DNA from: Kribbella caucasensis
Lineage (GTDB): Bacteria; Actinomycetota; Actinomycetes; Propionibacteriales; Kribbellaceae
DNA: 39,061 nucleotides
Assembly (NCBI RefSeq): GCF_004361855.1
Contig: NZ_SNWQ01000040.1
Span: 1-39,061 of the forward strand
Direction of reading: 5' to 3'
A model generated the notes under the pieces. It did not search any database, had not been told where the DNA came from, and was given only the letters and a program-made list of their open reading frames with translations. Positions 8,315-16,914 of this stretch are shown here, piece after piece. The translations under genes and the position numbers were made by a program. Every line of letters begins with the position of its first letter. Position 1 is the first letter of the stretch.

Positions 8315-8361
8315 TTGCACATCCATGTGCAAGTTAATCTAACTTGCACATGGATGTGTAG
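8315..8361. promoter_or_regulatory. Twin palindromic TetR operators
   Basis: Two 18-bp palindromes lie in the divergent spacer: 8315-8332 (TTGCACATCCATGTGCAA, perfect apart from the 2-nt centre) and 8344-8361 (TTGCACATGGATGTGTAG, one arm degenerate). Together they form a larger perfect 19-bp inverted repeat, arms 8318-8336 and 8340-8358, centred on ATC. The second copy ends at the ribosome site of the TetR gene and the first lies about 20 bp before the amidohydrolase start. The layout fits autoregulation plus repression of the divergent gene. Confidence 0.8.
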
Positions 8362-8372
8362 GATCAGCAGGT

Positions 8373-8981
8373 GTGACCTCGACAACTCGGCGCCGCGACG
8401 CGGTGGAGAATCGGGAGCGGATCCTGCAGGTGGGCCGGCAGGTGCTGGCCGCGAGCCCGGATGCCTCGTTGGCGGACATCGCTCAGGCCGCGGGAGTTGT
8501 TCGCCGGACGGTGTACGCGCACTTCCCGACCAGGGAGGCGTTGCTACAGACGGTCGCGGAGGAGGCGGCCGCGTCGGTGCGCGATGTGCTGGCGTCACTC
8601 GATACCGGGGACAAGCCGGCGGAGACCTTGGCGCGGTTCGTGGTCAACGCGTGGCCGGTGGTCGATCGGTACCGGCTGCTGGTCGATCTGACGACACAGA
8701 ACGTCGCACCTGACGGTGTGCGCGACGCGTTGGCGGGGATCCGCGCCGATGTGGTGCGGCTGATGCGGCGCGGGCAGGAAGAAGGCGACTTCACGGCCGA
8801 GGTGACTGCGGAGGTCCTGGCCTACACCCAGCAGTCGTTGATGCTCGGGCTGCTCGCGGCCGTCACGGATGGGGTGCTCGACGAGTCGGAGGCGGCGCAC
8901 ACTGCCGCCATGCTGGCGCTCCAGGCGGTCGGCGTACCGACTGCTCGGCGCCGCAAGGTCCTCGGAGACGTCCGGAGGTGA
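8373..8981 (+). CDS. TetR-family transcriptional regulator
   Basis: A 202-residue repressor. The GTG start at 8373 directly follows the operator. The N-terminal helix-turn-helix is typical of TetR: RERILQVGRQVLA, then SLADIAQAAGVVRRTVYAHF at about residues 31-50, then PTREALLQTV. The C-terminal ligand domain is all helical and ends near residue 190. The ligand is unknown; by position it is probably the substrate or product of the divergently encoded amidohydrolase. Family size is normal. The mRNA has almost no leader because the second palindrome reaches 8361, so bound repressor would also block its own transcription. Confidence 0.92.
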   Translation: MTSTTRRRDAVENRERILQVGRQVLAASPDASLADIAQAAGVVRRTVYAHFPTREALLQTVAEEAAASVRDVLASLDTGDKPAETLARFVVNAWPVVDRYRLLVDLTTQNVAPDGVRDALAGIRADVVRLMRRGQEEGDFTAEVTAEVLAYTQQSLMLGLLAAVTDGVLDESEAAHTAAMLALQAVGVPTARRRKVLGDVRR

Positions 8982-9000
8982 CCGGGGAAGGGATCCCCGG
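8982..9000. terminator. Stem-loop between convergent genes
   Basis: CCGGGGA (8982-8988) pairs with TCCCCGG (8994-9000) around a 5-nt loop. It begins immediately after the TetR stop, 19 bp before the Hsp20 stop on the other strand. It has no U-tract on either side, so it is a probable rather than certain bidirectional terminator. Confidence 0.55.
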
Positions 9001-9018
9001 CCACCTTCGAGTGAGCGA

Positions 9019-9447
9019 TCAGCCCTTGGCGATGGTGATTCGCCGGGGCTCGGTCTTCTGTTCCTCCTTCAACGGCACGCGGATCTCCAGGATCCCGTCG
9101 CGATAGCTGGCGGTGACGCCTGTCTCGTCGGCACCGGCCGGCAGCGTGACGCTGCGCGAGAAGGACCCGTACCGGAACTCGGACCGATGCGGGTCCTTCC
9201 GCTCCTCCCGCCGTTCCGCCTTGATCGTCAGTACGCCGTCCTGGACCTCGAGCTCGACATCCTTGTCGGGGTCGATCCCGGGGAGTTCGGCGCGCATCAC
9301 GTACTGGTCGCCGTCCTGGAAATCCTCGACCCGCATCATCTGCAGGCCCGCGAACGGCCGGAACGCCGGGATCGCCGGGAATTCCGTCTCGAGCCAGTCG
9401 ACCAGGTCAGCGAAAGTACCGCGCTCCCGCTTGACGAGACTGTTCAT
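9019..9447 (-). CDS. Hsp20-family small heat-shock protein
   Basis: A 142-residue ATP-independent holdase chaperone that binds unfolding proteins. The alpha-crystallin domain runs from about residue 40 to 132, with the family pattern ELPGIDPDKDVELEVQDGVLTIKAER in two pieces, a RYGSFSRSVTLP strand and the DGILEIRVPL beta segment. The C-terminus ends RRITIAKG, supplying the I-x-I motif used in oligomer assembly. The start at 9447 has a very strong AAGGAGG site. The gene follows the fucosidase on the same strand by 75 bp. No HspR-type HAIR box was seen. Confidence 0.93.
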   Translation of the reverse strand: MNSLVKRERGTFADLVDWLETEFPAIPAFRPFAGLQMMRVEDFQDGDQYVMRAELPGIDPDKDVELEVQDGVLTIKAERREERKDPHRSEFRYGSFSRSVTLPAGADETGVTASYRDGILEIRVPLKEEQKTEPRRITIAKG

Positions 9448-9522
9448 CGTTGAACCTCCTTGTCTCGTACGTCGTTTGGCTACTTCCAGTTGACCGCGAT
9501 CTCGGCGACGGGGAAAGAGGGA

Positions 9523-12420
9523 TCAGCCCAGCGAGATCCGGTCCAGGTCCGGTGCTGAGTCGTCGGTGTTGAAGATCCGGATCGTGTTGGGGCCGGCCTG
9601 GAGGGTTACCGGTACCGCGACGGTCTGGACGGTGTTGTTGCCGATACCGCTGACGGCCGCTTCGACCGGAGCCCCGCCGTTGACCGACACGAAGTACGAG
9701 CGGTTCCCGTTCACCGTGTAGTCGAGGTAGAGCTGGTACTGCCCGGCCTGGGGGACCGTGGCGTCCTCGATGACCACGTGCGCGTCAGCCGAACCGCCGA
9801 GGTTGCGGACCTTCTGACCGCCCGAGCAAGGGGAGCAGTTCGTGATCCCCGCACTGCCGATCTTGTTCAGGGAGCTCTCCGCCTCGCGCATGAACACGCG
9901 ATCGGCCGGCCGCACCTGGATCGGGATCACCTTGCTCACCTTGTGCGGCAGCCCGACCGTGTCGAACGTGACTTCGACCGGCACCTGCACCGGACCGGTC
10001 TGACCAGCGGCCGGACCGGTGATCGTCCACGAGCCCGCGATCGTCTGCCCGAGCCGCAGCCCGTCCGCGGTGACCGGCGCACCCGTCAGCGTCCAGCCCG
10101 ATGGCACAACGGGCGTCATCCGCACGTTGTCCACCGAGTCCTCGTCCAGCCGCAGCTCGGCGGACACGTTGACCGACTGCTGCCCAGGACCGACCCACAC
10201 CACACCGGACGGCTTCACCGTCATCGTGGTCTTCGGCACGTACGACGCGGGCGGCATAAGCCCCACCGCGATCCGGTCAAGCCCTGCCGAACCGGAGATC
10301 TCGATCTTGTTGGACCCGGCCTGCAGCGGTACTGCGATCGCCGTACTGCCCGGAACCTCCGGATTCCCACTGTCGACCCGTGCCTTCACCGCAGCCCCAC
10401 CGTTGACCCGCACATCAACGGACCCAGCAGAGGCAGCTGTGTAGTCCAACACCAGCTTGTACGTACCAGCTGCTGCGGCCTGGACACCGTGGTAGGTGAC
10501 AGTGCCACGGTCGAGACCAGTGACACGGGCAGAGCCGGAGCAGGCCGCGCACCAGTCGATGCGAGCCGTGCCGGTGCGGCTGTTCCGCAAGGACTCAGCC
10601 TCCAACGGCAGCGGTTGAGACAGTGACATCGGATACGAGTGCCCGACCTTGATCTCGTCGATCCGCAACTGCTTGTAGAACGGCGGCGCCTGCGAACCGG
10701 ACCACGTGTTCAGCACCTCCAGCTTCACGTACCGCGCGACCTGGTTGCCGATGTCGATGTGCTGCACACCGCGTCGGCTCGGCATCGCACTGGTCCGCAC
10801 CGTCCGCCACTTCTTGCCGTCGACGCTGACAGAGACCTTGTAGTCCTTGATCCGCGCCGAGTCCTCCGGCCGGCCGAACGATTCGCGGGCGTGCGTGGGC
10901 GACCATTCCGTCTGGTTCACCGCCAGGTACGTCGCCTTGCGCGCCTGGCCGAGGTCGAGCGTCACCGACACCGGGAACTGCCCGTTGGCGTCCCAGTAGT
11001 TCGGGAAGCTGCCGTCGACCAGGTTGGAGGCCGGGTGGTCCGCCTTAGCCGCCGTGGCGGTCGCCTTGAGCAGAGACTGCGGGTACAGCCCCTCCTGCCC
11101 GGCGGTGGTCACCTTGAAGACTGTGTCGTACGTGTCCCAGTCGGTGATCCCGAGGATGGACAGGTAGCCACCGGACTGGTTGAAGGCGAACCGCTTACCG
11201 GTCCGCACATCCGACACGTCGGTGACCCGGTAGCCGTTGTCCCGCAGCCTCACCAGGTCCTGCGACGTGGGCTTGGTCTGCACATGCACGTACTGCGTGC
11301 GCGCGTTGTCGTCGGCGAGCGTGATCACACCGTGCGCGCCGTCGTTCCAGAACCCGGGCTGCATGCCGCCGTACATGTAGCCGCCGCCGTTCGTCTTGGT
11401 CAGCGACGACCAGATCGGTGGCAACCACGAGGCCATGAAGTTGTTGAAGTTCTCCTGCTGCGGTGGGAACTTGCCGTTCACCATCGCGGTCTCGGCCATC
11501 AGGGACTTGATCGAGGAGCCCGCGTTGGCGACGTACCGGCCGACGCTGAGCCGGTAGTCGACCGCGCTGTCGTTCCCGTCGTACCACCACTGGCCGACGG
11601 TCGGCAGCTTGTAGTCCGCCTCGACCAGACGCGGCATCGGCGTGAACGTGGCCTGCGGGTAGTCGTAGGACGGCGTGATCCCGGTCTTCTGCTCGTTACT
11701 GACCGTGTCCATGATCGGCGTGTCCTCGTTGTTGTTGCTCAGCAACCAGGTCGGCCGTTGCTCGCGGATCTGCTCGTACAGACCGTTCCGTTCCCAGTAG
11801 GCGTTGTCGTTGTCGATCCAGAACCCGGACAGGTCCGGATAGTTGTCCATCACCTCGTGGAACAGGTCGTAGCTGTACATGCCGAACCCGTCCCGCGTGG
11901 TCAGGTCGACCTGCTGACCCTTGTACGCCGAGTAGGCGGCCGAGTCGAGCGTCTGGACCCCTGGTACTTCGTTGTGCCACTGCGGATCGTCGGTCATGTA
12001 GAGCAGGATGCGGACTCCCTTCGCTTTGCCGGCGGCCACCAGTTCGCCGAGGAAGTCCCGTTGCGTCGAGCAACTACCGGGGATCGCGGACGGCCACGGC
12101 CGGGCGTACCCGAGCCGGCTGTGGAAGGTCGCCAGCACGATGTACGACGCGTGCAGCTTCTGCGCCTCGTCGACCCAGTAGCCGGCGTTCCAGCCGCCGG
12201 CGGTGACATCGCGTTCCCAGCTGGCGCAGTCGGTGTGGCGGGGCGCTGTGAACATGCCCCAGTGCAGGAACAGCCCGGCGGTGGAGTCGCGCATCCACTG
12301 CTGTCGCGGGTGCTCCACCTCCGCCTGGGCCGGAGTGATGCTGAGCAGTGCGGCTAGCACGGCCAGCGCGAGGGCGAGGGCAGCGAAACGCCGCCGTCGC
12401 CTGGCAGGACGGAAGAGCAT
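9523..12420 (-). CDS. Secreted GH29-like alpha-L-fucosidase with binding modules
   Basis: A 965-residue extracellular glycosidase. A signal peptide (four Arg, long Ala/Leu core, cleavage after AQA at about residue 33) is followed by a catalytic TIM barrel (about 35-430). GLFLHWG at 49-55 and GFWIDND at 199-205 are GH29 hallmarks, with Asp203 the likely nucleophile. Next come an F5/8 C-type discoidin module (about 455-595), a CBM35/6-like module starting LPLEAESL, a NEW3-like beta domain (about 735-835) and a second CBM35-like module starting MREAESS to the C-terminus. Both CBM-like modules share a C-x2-C pair (WCAACSG, NCSPCSG), suggesting duplication. It probably removes fucose or similar deoxy sugars from plant or fungal glycans. 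It is divergent from nothing: the ROK gene upstream is on the same strand, with a palindrome between. Confidence 0.85.
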   Translation of the reverse strand: MLFRPARRRRRFAALALALAVLAALLSITPAQAEVEHPRQQWMRDSTAGLFLHWGMFTAPRHTDCASWERDVTAGGWNAGYWVDEAQKLHASYIVLATFHSRLGYARPWPSAIPGSCSTQRDFLGELVAAGKAKGVRILLYMTDDPQWHNEVPGVQTLDSAAYSAYKGQQVDLTTRDGFGMYSYDLFHEVMDNYPDLSGFWIDNDNAYWERNGLYEQIREQRPTWLLSNNNEDTPIMDTVSNEQKTGITPSYDYPQATFTPMPRLVEADYKLPTVGQWWYDGNDSAVDYRLSVGRYVANAGSSIKSLMAETAMVNGKFPPQQENFNNFMASWLPPIWSSLTKTNGGGYMYGGMQPGFWNDGAHGVITLADDNARTQYVHVQTKPTSQDLVRLRDNGYRVTDVSDVRTGKRFAFNQSGGYLSILGITDWDTYDTVFKVTTAGQEGLYPQSLLKATATAAKADHPASNLVDGSFPNYWDANGQFPVSVTLDLGQARKATYLAVNQTEWSPTHARESFGRPEDSARIKDYKVSVSVDGKKWRTVRTSAMPSRRGVQHIDIGNQVARYVKLEVLNTWSGSQAPPFYKQLRIDEIKVGHSYPMSLSQPLPLEAESLRNSRTGTARIDWCAACSGSARVTGLDRGTVTYHGVQAAAAGTYKLVLDYTAASAGSVDVRVNGGAAVKARVDSGNPEVPGSTAIAVPLQAGSNKIEISGSAGLDRIAVGLMPPASYVPKTTMTVKPSGVVWVGPGQQSVNVSAELRLDEDSVDNVRMTPVVPSGWTLTGAPVTADGLRLGQTIAGSWTITGPAAGQTGPVQVPVEVTFDTVGLPHKVSKVIPIQVRPADRVFMREAESSLNKIGSAGITNCSPCSGGQKVRNLGGSADAHVVIEDATVPQAGQYQLYLDYTVNGNRSYFVSVNGGAPVEAAVSGIGNNTVQTVAVPVTLQAGPNTIRIFNTDDSAPDLDRISLG

Positions 12421-12452
12421 CGGGTTCTCTCACTTCCAGAGAGTGGACGGAA

Positions 12453-12479
12453 GAATAATGGCAAGAAGATTGCCTATTC
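12453..12479. promoter_or_regulatory. Candidate ROK operator before fucosidase
   Basis: An imperfect inverted repeat, GAATAATGGCAA (12453-12464) and TTGCCTATTC (12470-12479), lies 33 bp upstream of the fucosidase start. AT-rich outer arms flanking a GC core are typical of NagC/Mlc-type ROK operators. The TTGCC half also occurs in the ROK/ABC intergenic region (13769-13773), so one regulator could control both. Confidence 0.5.
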
Positions 12480-12528
12480 AGAGATCCGATGATTCCAACG
12501 CCTGGCGCCGAGGTCAAGACCCCAGCGA

Positions 12529-13737
12529 TCAGCTCCCGGGTACCGCGAGCAGGTCGGCGAGCACCGTGTCGAGCGCCATCCGGGCCGCGCCGAGAGCGAC
12601 CGAGTCCGCGCCCATCGTCGAGCTGATCACCCCGATCGGCACCAGCGTCAATCGCGCCAGCTCCCGCCGGAACGGCTCCGCGATGATCGCCCCACCTCGC
12701 GACATACCGCCGCCCAGCACGATCACCTCAGGGTCGACCGCCAGTGCCAGCAGGGCGGCACCCCGCGCCAGCACCTCGGCGAACGCGATCAGCACCTCGA
12801 GGCTCTCCGGGTCCTGCCGAGCCGCCGACGCGATCACCAGCTCACCCTCCCGGCCGGGCCCCACACCCTCCGCAGCCGCCAGCGCGGCACCACGAGCGTG
12901 CAGCCGATCGACGGCCGCCTCCCACCCGAGCATCGGCAGCGCACCGATCTCACCGGCCGCACCATGCCGCCCTTGATGCACCTGCCCATCGATCAGCACT
13001 CCGGCGCCCGCGCGATGGCCGGCGAACATGTAGACGATGTCGCGATGCTCCCGGGCAGCACCCTTCCAGTGCTCCGCGAGCGCCGCCAGCTTCACGTCGT
13101 TCGCCACAGCCACAGGCGTTCCGAGCCCGGCCGACAGCTCACCGGCCACGTCGATCTCGGTGAATCCAGGCAGCGAGTACGGCGCGAGCCCGGAGCCAAC
13201 TGGTCCTTCGCGAACGTCGTGCACGCCCTCGGCAGCCCGGAGTGCACCGGTCACTCCGCAGGCGACGCCGGTGATATCGGCCGGCGCCAGGCGAGCCTGA
13301 TTCCAGCAGTTCCGGGCGGTCTCGATCGCGGCCCGCAGCCGCTCCGGCGCAGCCAGGTCGGGATCGAGTTCGACGCGATGGGCCGCCAGCGTGTTGCCGC
13401 GCAGATCGGTGACCACGGCCATCGCCTTGTGTGCCCCGATGTCCAGACCGCTCACGTACCCGGACTCGGCGCGGAACCGGAAGTGCCGGGCCGGTCGGCC
13501 GGCACCACGGGTGGACGACGGCTGCCGGGGCGGCTGGGTCTCCTCGACCCGCCCTTCGGTGAGCAGTTCGGCGAGCAAATCCTCGGCAGTCGGCCGTGAC
13601 ACCCCGACGACAGCGCGTAACTCGCGCAGCGTCAGCGACTCGGCCTCGAGGAAGGCGCCCAGTGCCGCCGCGAGGTTTAGCCTGCGCAACAGCGACGAAT
13701 CGCCCATCCGCCCGCCGTGGGCTCTGTCTTGACTCAT
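12529..13737 (-). CDS. ROK-family sugar-responsive regulator
   Basis: A 402-residue repressor of the NagC/XylR type. An N-terminal winged helix (about 15-75; LTLRELRAVVGVSRPTAEDL) is followed by a ROK sugar-kinase-like domain from about 90. It carries the phosphate-loop LDIGAHKAMAVV, the catalytic-type ND in VANDVKLAALAEHW, and GQVHQGRHGAAGEIG. The CxCGxxGC zinc cluster common in ROK proteins is missing after GEIG, which suggests a sensor without kinase activity. The gene is divergent from the sugar ABC operon and upstream of the fucosidase, so it probably controls both in response to a sugar. The ATG at 13737 is the first available; a second Met at residue 11 (MGDSSLL) is an alternative start. 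Confidence 0.88.
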   Translation of the reverse strand: MSQDRAHGGRMGDSSLLRRLNLAAALGAFLEAESLTLRELRAVVGVSRPTAEDLLAELLTEGRVEETQPPRQPSSTRGAGRPARHFRFRAESGYVSGLDIGAHKAMAVVTDLRGNTLAAHRVELDPDLAAPERLRAAIETARNCWNQARLAPADITGVACGVTGALRAAEGVHDVREGPVGSGLAPYSLPGFTEIDVAGELSAGLGTPVAVANDVKLAALAEHWKGAAREHRDIVYMFAGHRAGAGVLIDGQVHQGRHGAAGEIGALPMLGWEAAVDRLHARGAALAAAEGVGPGREGELVIASAARQDPESLEVLIAFAEVLARGAALLALAVDPEVIVLGGGMSRGGAIIAEPFRRELARLTLVPIGVISSTMGADSVALGAARMALDTVLADLLAVPGS

Positions 13738-13853
13738 CCGATGAATCGTCCTTATGCTCGCGCCAATATTGCCAAGTGGCCTGCATATTACTCGCCGGCA
13801 GGTCGCCGCACGGCCGCCCGGGTCGCCGCGCCGGCCGGATCGAGAGGAACCTG
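13738..13853. promoter_or_regulatory. Divergent ROK/ABC promoter region
   Basis: This 116-bp spacer contains an AT-rich patch at 13751-13790 in otherwise GC-rich DNA, with CCAATATTGCC (palindromic core CAATATTG, 13765-13772) and a second AT tract GCATATTA. The TTGCC half matches the element before the fucosidase. The ABC operon ribosome site GAGAGGA lies at 13842-13848. No clean -35/-10 pair could be set with normal spacing. Confidence 0.45.
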
Positions 13854-15149
13854 ATGGCTTCAGTCAAGACAGGGGTGGTCGCCGCGGCGACGCTTCTGAC
13901 GGTAGCGCTCGCCGGCTGTACCAGCGGCGGCAACTCGTCGAGCAGTAGTACCGAAGGCGGCACGGTCGAGCTCACCATGCTGACCTTCGAGACGCCCAAC
14001 CTGCCGGCCACGCTGTGGGATTCCGCGATCGCGCGGGTCGAGCAGAAGGTGCCCGGCGTCAAGATCAAGAAACTGGTCGCGCCGAACGTCGACCGGACGA
14101 CGTACGCGAAACAGCTGGCCACCTCGAGCCAGTTGCCGGACGTGATGATGGCGGTGAACCCGCAGGGCTTCGCCGAGGGCGGCCAGCTGGCCGAGTTCAC
14201 CAAGGACGACCTGAAGGACTTCGCCAGCCCCGAGTCGGGCGCGATCAACGGCAAGATCTACCAGCTGCCGACCAACGCCCAGCCGCAGTCGCTGCTCTAC
14301 TACAACAAAGCGAACTTCACCAAGGCCGGCATCACCACCCCGCCGAAGACCTGGGCCGAGTTCCTCGACGCCTGCGCGAAGCTGAAGGCCGCCGGGATCA
14401 CCCCGATCGCGGTCGGCGGTGGCGGCCAGGACACCTTCGCCAGCATGTACACCTGGGTCGGCACGGTCGGCACCGACGTGTACGTCGGCGACCCCGCGTT
14501 CTCCCGGGAGATCAAGGACGGCTCGAAGACGTTCGCCGATCCGCTGTTCGCCAAGGCCACCGACAAGGTCGCCCAGCTGGCCAAGCTCGGATACTTCGAC
14601 AAGCAGGGCACCAGCCGCTCGTACGCCGATCACGAGAAGGCGTTCCGGGCCGGCTCCGCCGCGATGTACCCGATGGGCTCCTGGTTCGCGACCTCCGCGG
14701 ACAACGACAAGCCGCCCTTCGAAGTAGGCGTGTTCGCCTGGCCCACCGACGACGGCAAGGCCGTGGTGCCGACCCTCACTGGTGGTGGGTTGAGCGTCAG
14801 CGCGAAGGCGGAGAACGTCGACCTGGCGAAGAAGTTCGCGCTGGAGTGGACCAAGGACAAGGAGACCTCGGACGCCTTCACCAAGGCCGACGGAACCTTC
14901 AACACGATCGCGGGCTACCAGCCGCCGGCCGACATGGGTCCGCTGTTCAAGGAGACGCTTGCCCTCTACAACCAAGCCGTCCAGGACAAGACGGTGACGC
15001 CGGCCCTGTCGATCGAGCAGGGCGACAACGGCCTGCCCGCCGACCTGACCGTGCCGATCCAGCAGATCGCGGTCGAACTGCTGACCGGCACGTCCGACGC
15101 CCAGGCCGCGATCGCCAAGCTGGACAAGGAATACGCCGCGGTCAAGTAA
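13854..15149 (+). CDS. Sugar ABC transporter substrate-binding lipoprotein
   Basis: A 431-residue family-1 extracellular solute-binding protein. The start at 13854 has GAGAGGA 6 nt upstream. The signal ends in the lipobox LAGC with Cys22 the lipidated residue, followed by a Gly/Ser linker. Family features include LPDVMMAVNPQGFAEGGQL, the SLLYYNKANFTKAGI strand-helix and the GSAAMYPMGSWF segment near the hinge. It captures a sugar or oligosaccharide outside the membrane for the two permeases downstream. The presence of a GH36 alpha-galactosidase in the same operon suggests an alpha-galactoside (melibiose or raffinose type), but this is inference. Confidence 0.92.
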   Translation: MASVKTGVVAAATLLTVALAGCTSGGNSSSSSTEGGTVELTMLTFETPNLPATLWDSAIARVEQKVPGVKIKKLVAPNVDRTTYAKQLATSSQLPDVMMAVNPQGFAEGGQLAEFTKDDLKDFASPESGAINGKIYQLPTNAQPQSLLYYNKANFTKAGITTPPKTWAEFLDACAKLKAAGITPIAVGGGGQDTFASMYTWVGTVGTDVYVGDPAFSREIKDGSKTFADPLFAKATDKVAQLAKLGYFDKQGTSRSYADHEKAFRAGSAAMYPMGSWFATSADNDKPPFEVGVFAWPTDDGKAVVPTLTGGGLSVSAKAENVDLAKKFALEWTKDKETSDAFTKADGTFNTIAGYQPPADMGPLFKETLALYNQAVQDKTVTPALSIEQGDNGLPADLTVPIQQIAVELLTGTSDAQAAIAKLDKEYAAVK

Positions 15150-15175
15150 GACCCTCAGAGCGAGAAAGGCAACAG

Positions 15176-16093
15176 ATGCTGCGGCCAAGGAGCCGTCCAA
15201 GGAACCGCGAGAGGCTGTCGATCCTGCGGCCTGCCCGCGACTTCTCCGGGTTCGCCCTGCCCGGGTTGTTCCTGTACGGGGTGCTGGTGCTGGTTCCGAT
15301 CGGGTGGACCGTGGTCCTCGGGTTCACCGATCGGAACCGGTTCGACCCACAGACCAGTTGGGTCGGGCTGGACCAGTTCAGCCACCTGCTCCAGGACGAC
15401 CAGTTCTGGCTGGTCCTGAAGAACACCTTCGTGGTGACCGCCATCGTGGTGATCGTGCCGAATGCCCTCGGCCTCGCGATCGCCCTGCTGCTGGATCGTG
15501 AGACCAGGCTCTACCGGTTGCTCCGCTCGGTCTTCTTCACCCCGGTGATCCTCAGTGGGATCGTGGTCAGCGTCATCTGGCAGAGCGTGCTCCGCCCGGA
15601 CGGCGTGCTGAACCGGGTGCTCGCGGACGCCGGGGTGGAATCGGCCCCTGGCTGGTTGTCGGATCCGGGGATCGCGTTGTTCTCGATCAGCGGGATCATT
15701 TGCTGGCAGATGCTCGGGTTCTGCGTGGTGGTCTACCTCGCCGGGCTGAACGGCGTACCGCGGGAGCTGTACGAGGCGGCGATCGTGGACGGCGCGGGCT
15801 GGTGGCGCCGGTTCCGGTCGGTCACCTGGCCGATGATCGCGTCGGCGGTGACGATCAACACCGTGATGCTGCTGATCAGCGGCTTCAAGGTGTACGAGCA
15901 CATCCTGGTGCTGACCAACGGCGGTCCGGGCCGGAACACCACCGCGTCGATCGCCTTCGACGTGATCGAGAAGGGCGTCCGCGGCGACCGGATCGGGTTC
16001 GCCGCGGCGGAGGCCACCATCATGCTCGCCGTCATCGTCGTGCTCAGCGGCGTCGTACTGCGGCTGCTGCAGCGCCGGGAGGTCCACCTGTGA
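15176..16093 (+). CDS. Sugar ABC transporter permease (MalF type)
   Basis: A 305-residue inner-membrane permease with about six membrane segments, the first at about 25-48 (LPGLFLYGVLVLVPIGWTVVLGF in two pieces). The EAA loop that docks the ATPase is visible as ELYEAAIVDGAGWWRRFRSVTWP near residue 200 (written here as ELYEAAIVDGAG plus WWRRFRSVTWP). The start at 15176 has GAGAAAGG upstream and follows the lipoprotein stop by 26 bp. The stop overlaps the next start in GTGA. No ATP-binding gene is in this operon, which is usual in actinobacteria where one MsiK ATPase serves many importers. Confidence 0.92.
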   Translation: MLRPRSRPRNRERLSILRPARDFSGFALPGLFLYGVLVLVPIGWTVVLGFTDRNRFDPQTSWVGLDQFSHLLQDDQFWLVLKNTFVVTAIVVIVPNALGLAIALLLDRETRLYRLLRSVFFTPVILSGIVVSVIWQSVLRPDGVLNRVLADAGVESAPGWLSDPGIALFSISGIICWQMLGFCVVVYLAGLNGVPRELYEAAIVDGAGWWRRFRSVTWPMIASAVTINTVMLLISGFKVYEHILVLTNGGPGRNTTASIAFDVIEKGVRGDRIGFAAAEATIMLAVIVVLSGVVLRLLQRREVHL

Positions 16094-16914
16094 GGGATCG
16101 TTTCGAGGTGGTCCGGCCGATCGCCGCGATCGCCCTGGCTGCCGTGTTCTTCTTCCCGGTGTACGTCGTCGTGATGGGCATGCTCAAACCGCCCGAGGAG
16201 ATCCAGTCGTCGCCGCTCGGTCTGCCGGTGCCGCCGACCGGTGAGAACTTCAGCGCCGTACTCGGTCGCGAGGACGGTCTGTACTGGTCGGCGTTGCTGA
16301 ACAGCGTCCAGATCACCGTGCTCTCGGTGCTCGCGCTGACGTTGCTCTCGGCAATGCTCGCGCACTACCTGGTCCGGTCGAAGGCACGCTGGACCAGGCC
16401 GGCGTTGCTGATGTTGCTGGCCGGCCTGATGATCCCACCGGCCGTGATCCTGCAGCCGGTCACCCAGGTGCTCGGCGCGGCCGGCCTGATGAACTCGGTC
16501 GCCGGCGTGGTCTGCGCGAACGTCGCCTACTACCTGCCGTTCGGGGTGTTCGTCTTCTCCGGCTTCATCGGCACCGTGCCGGTGGAGATGGAGGAGGCCG
16601 CGAGCATCGACGGCGCGAGCCGGTTCCGGATGTTCTGGCAGGTGGTGTTCCCGACGCTCCGGCCGGCCGCGGCCAGCGTGATGATCTTCCTCGGCGTCTG
16701 GGTCTGGAACGACTTCCTCACCCCGTTGGTGGTGCTCGGCCCGGAGTCCGGTACGACGGTCACGGTCGGCGTCTACCGGTCCGTGGGGGAGTACTCGACC
16801 AACTTCGGCACGCTGTACGCGTTCTCGTTCCTGGCTTCGTTGCCGGTGCTGCTGTTCTTCGTCGCACTGCAGAAGCAGTTCGTTGCCGGCCTGACGGCGG
16901 GGTCGGTCAAGTGA
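16090..16914 (+). CDS. Sugar ABC transporter permease (MalG type)
   Basis: A 274-residue permease with six predicted membrane segments and the EAA motif EMEEAASIDGASRFRMFWQV at about residues 175-194. The GTG start overlaps the previous stop (GTGA), giving translational coupling. It pairs with the MalF-type subunit to form the channel. Its own stop overlaps the GTG of the alpha-galactosidase, so import and hydrolysis of the substrate are co-expressed. Confidence 0.92.
   Translation: MRDRFEVVRPIAAIALAAVFFFPVYVVVMGMLKPPEEIQSSPLGLPVPPTGENFSAVLGREDGLYWSALLNSVQITVLSVLALTLLSAMLAHYLVRSKARWTRPALLMLLAGLMIPPAVILQPVTQVLGAAGLMNSVAGVVCANVAYYLPFGVFVFSGFIGTVPVEMEEAASIDGASRFRMFWQVVFPTLRPAAASVMIFLGVWVWNDFLTPLVVLGPESGTTVTVGVYRSVGEYSTNFGTLYAFSFLASLPVLLFFVALQKQFVAGLTAGSVK

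Noticed and set aside
13596..13853. Longer N-terminus for the sugar-binding protein
   Set aside because: It would overlap the divergent ROK gene; the ATG at 13854 has a ribosome site and opens directly on a lipoprotein signal.
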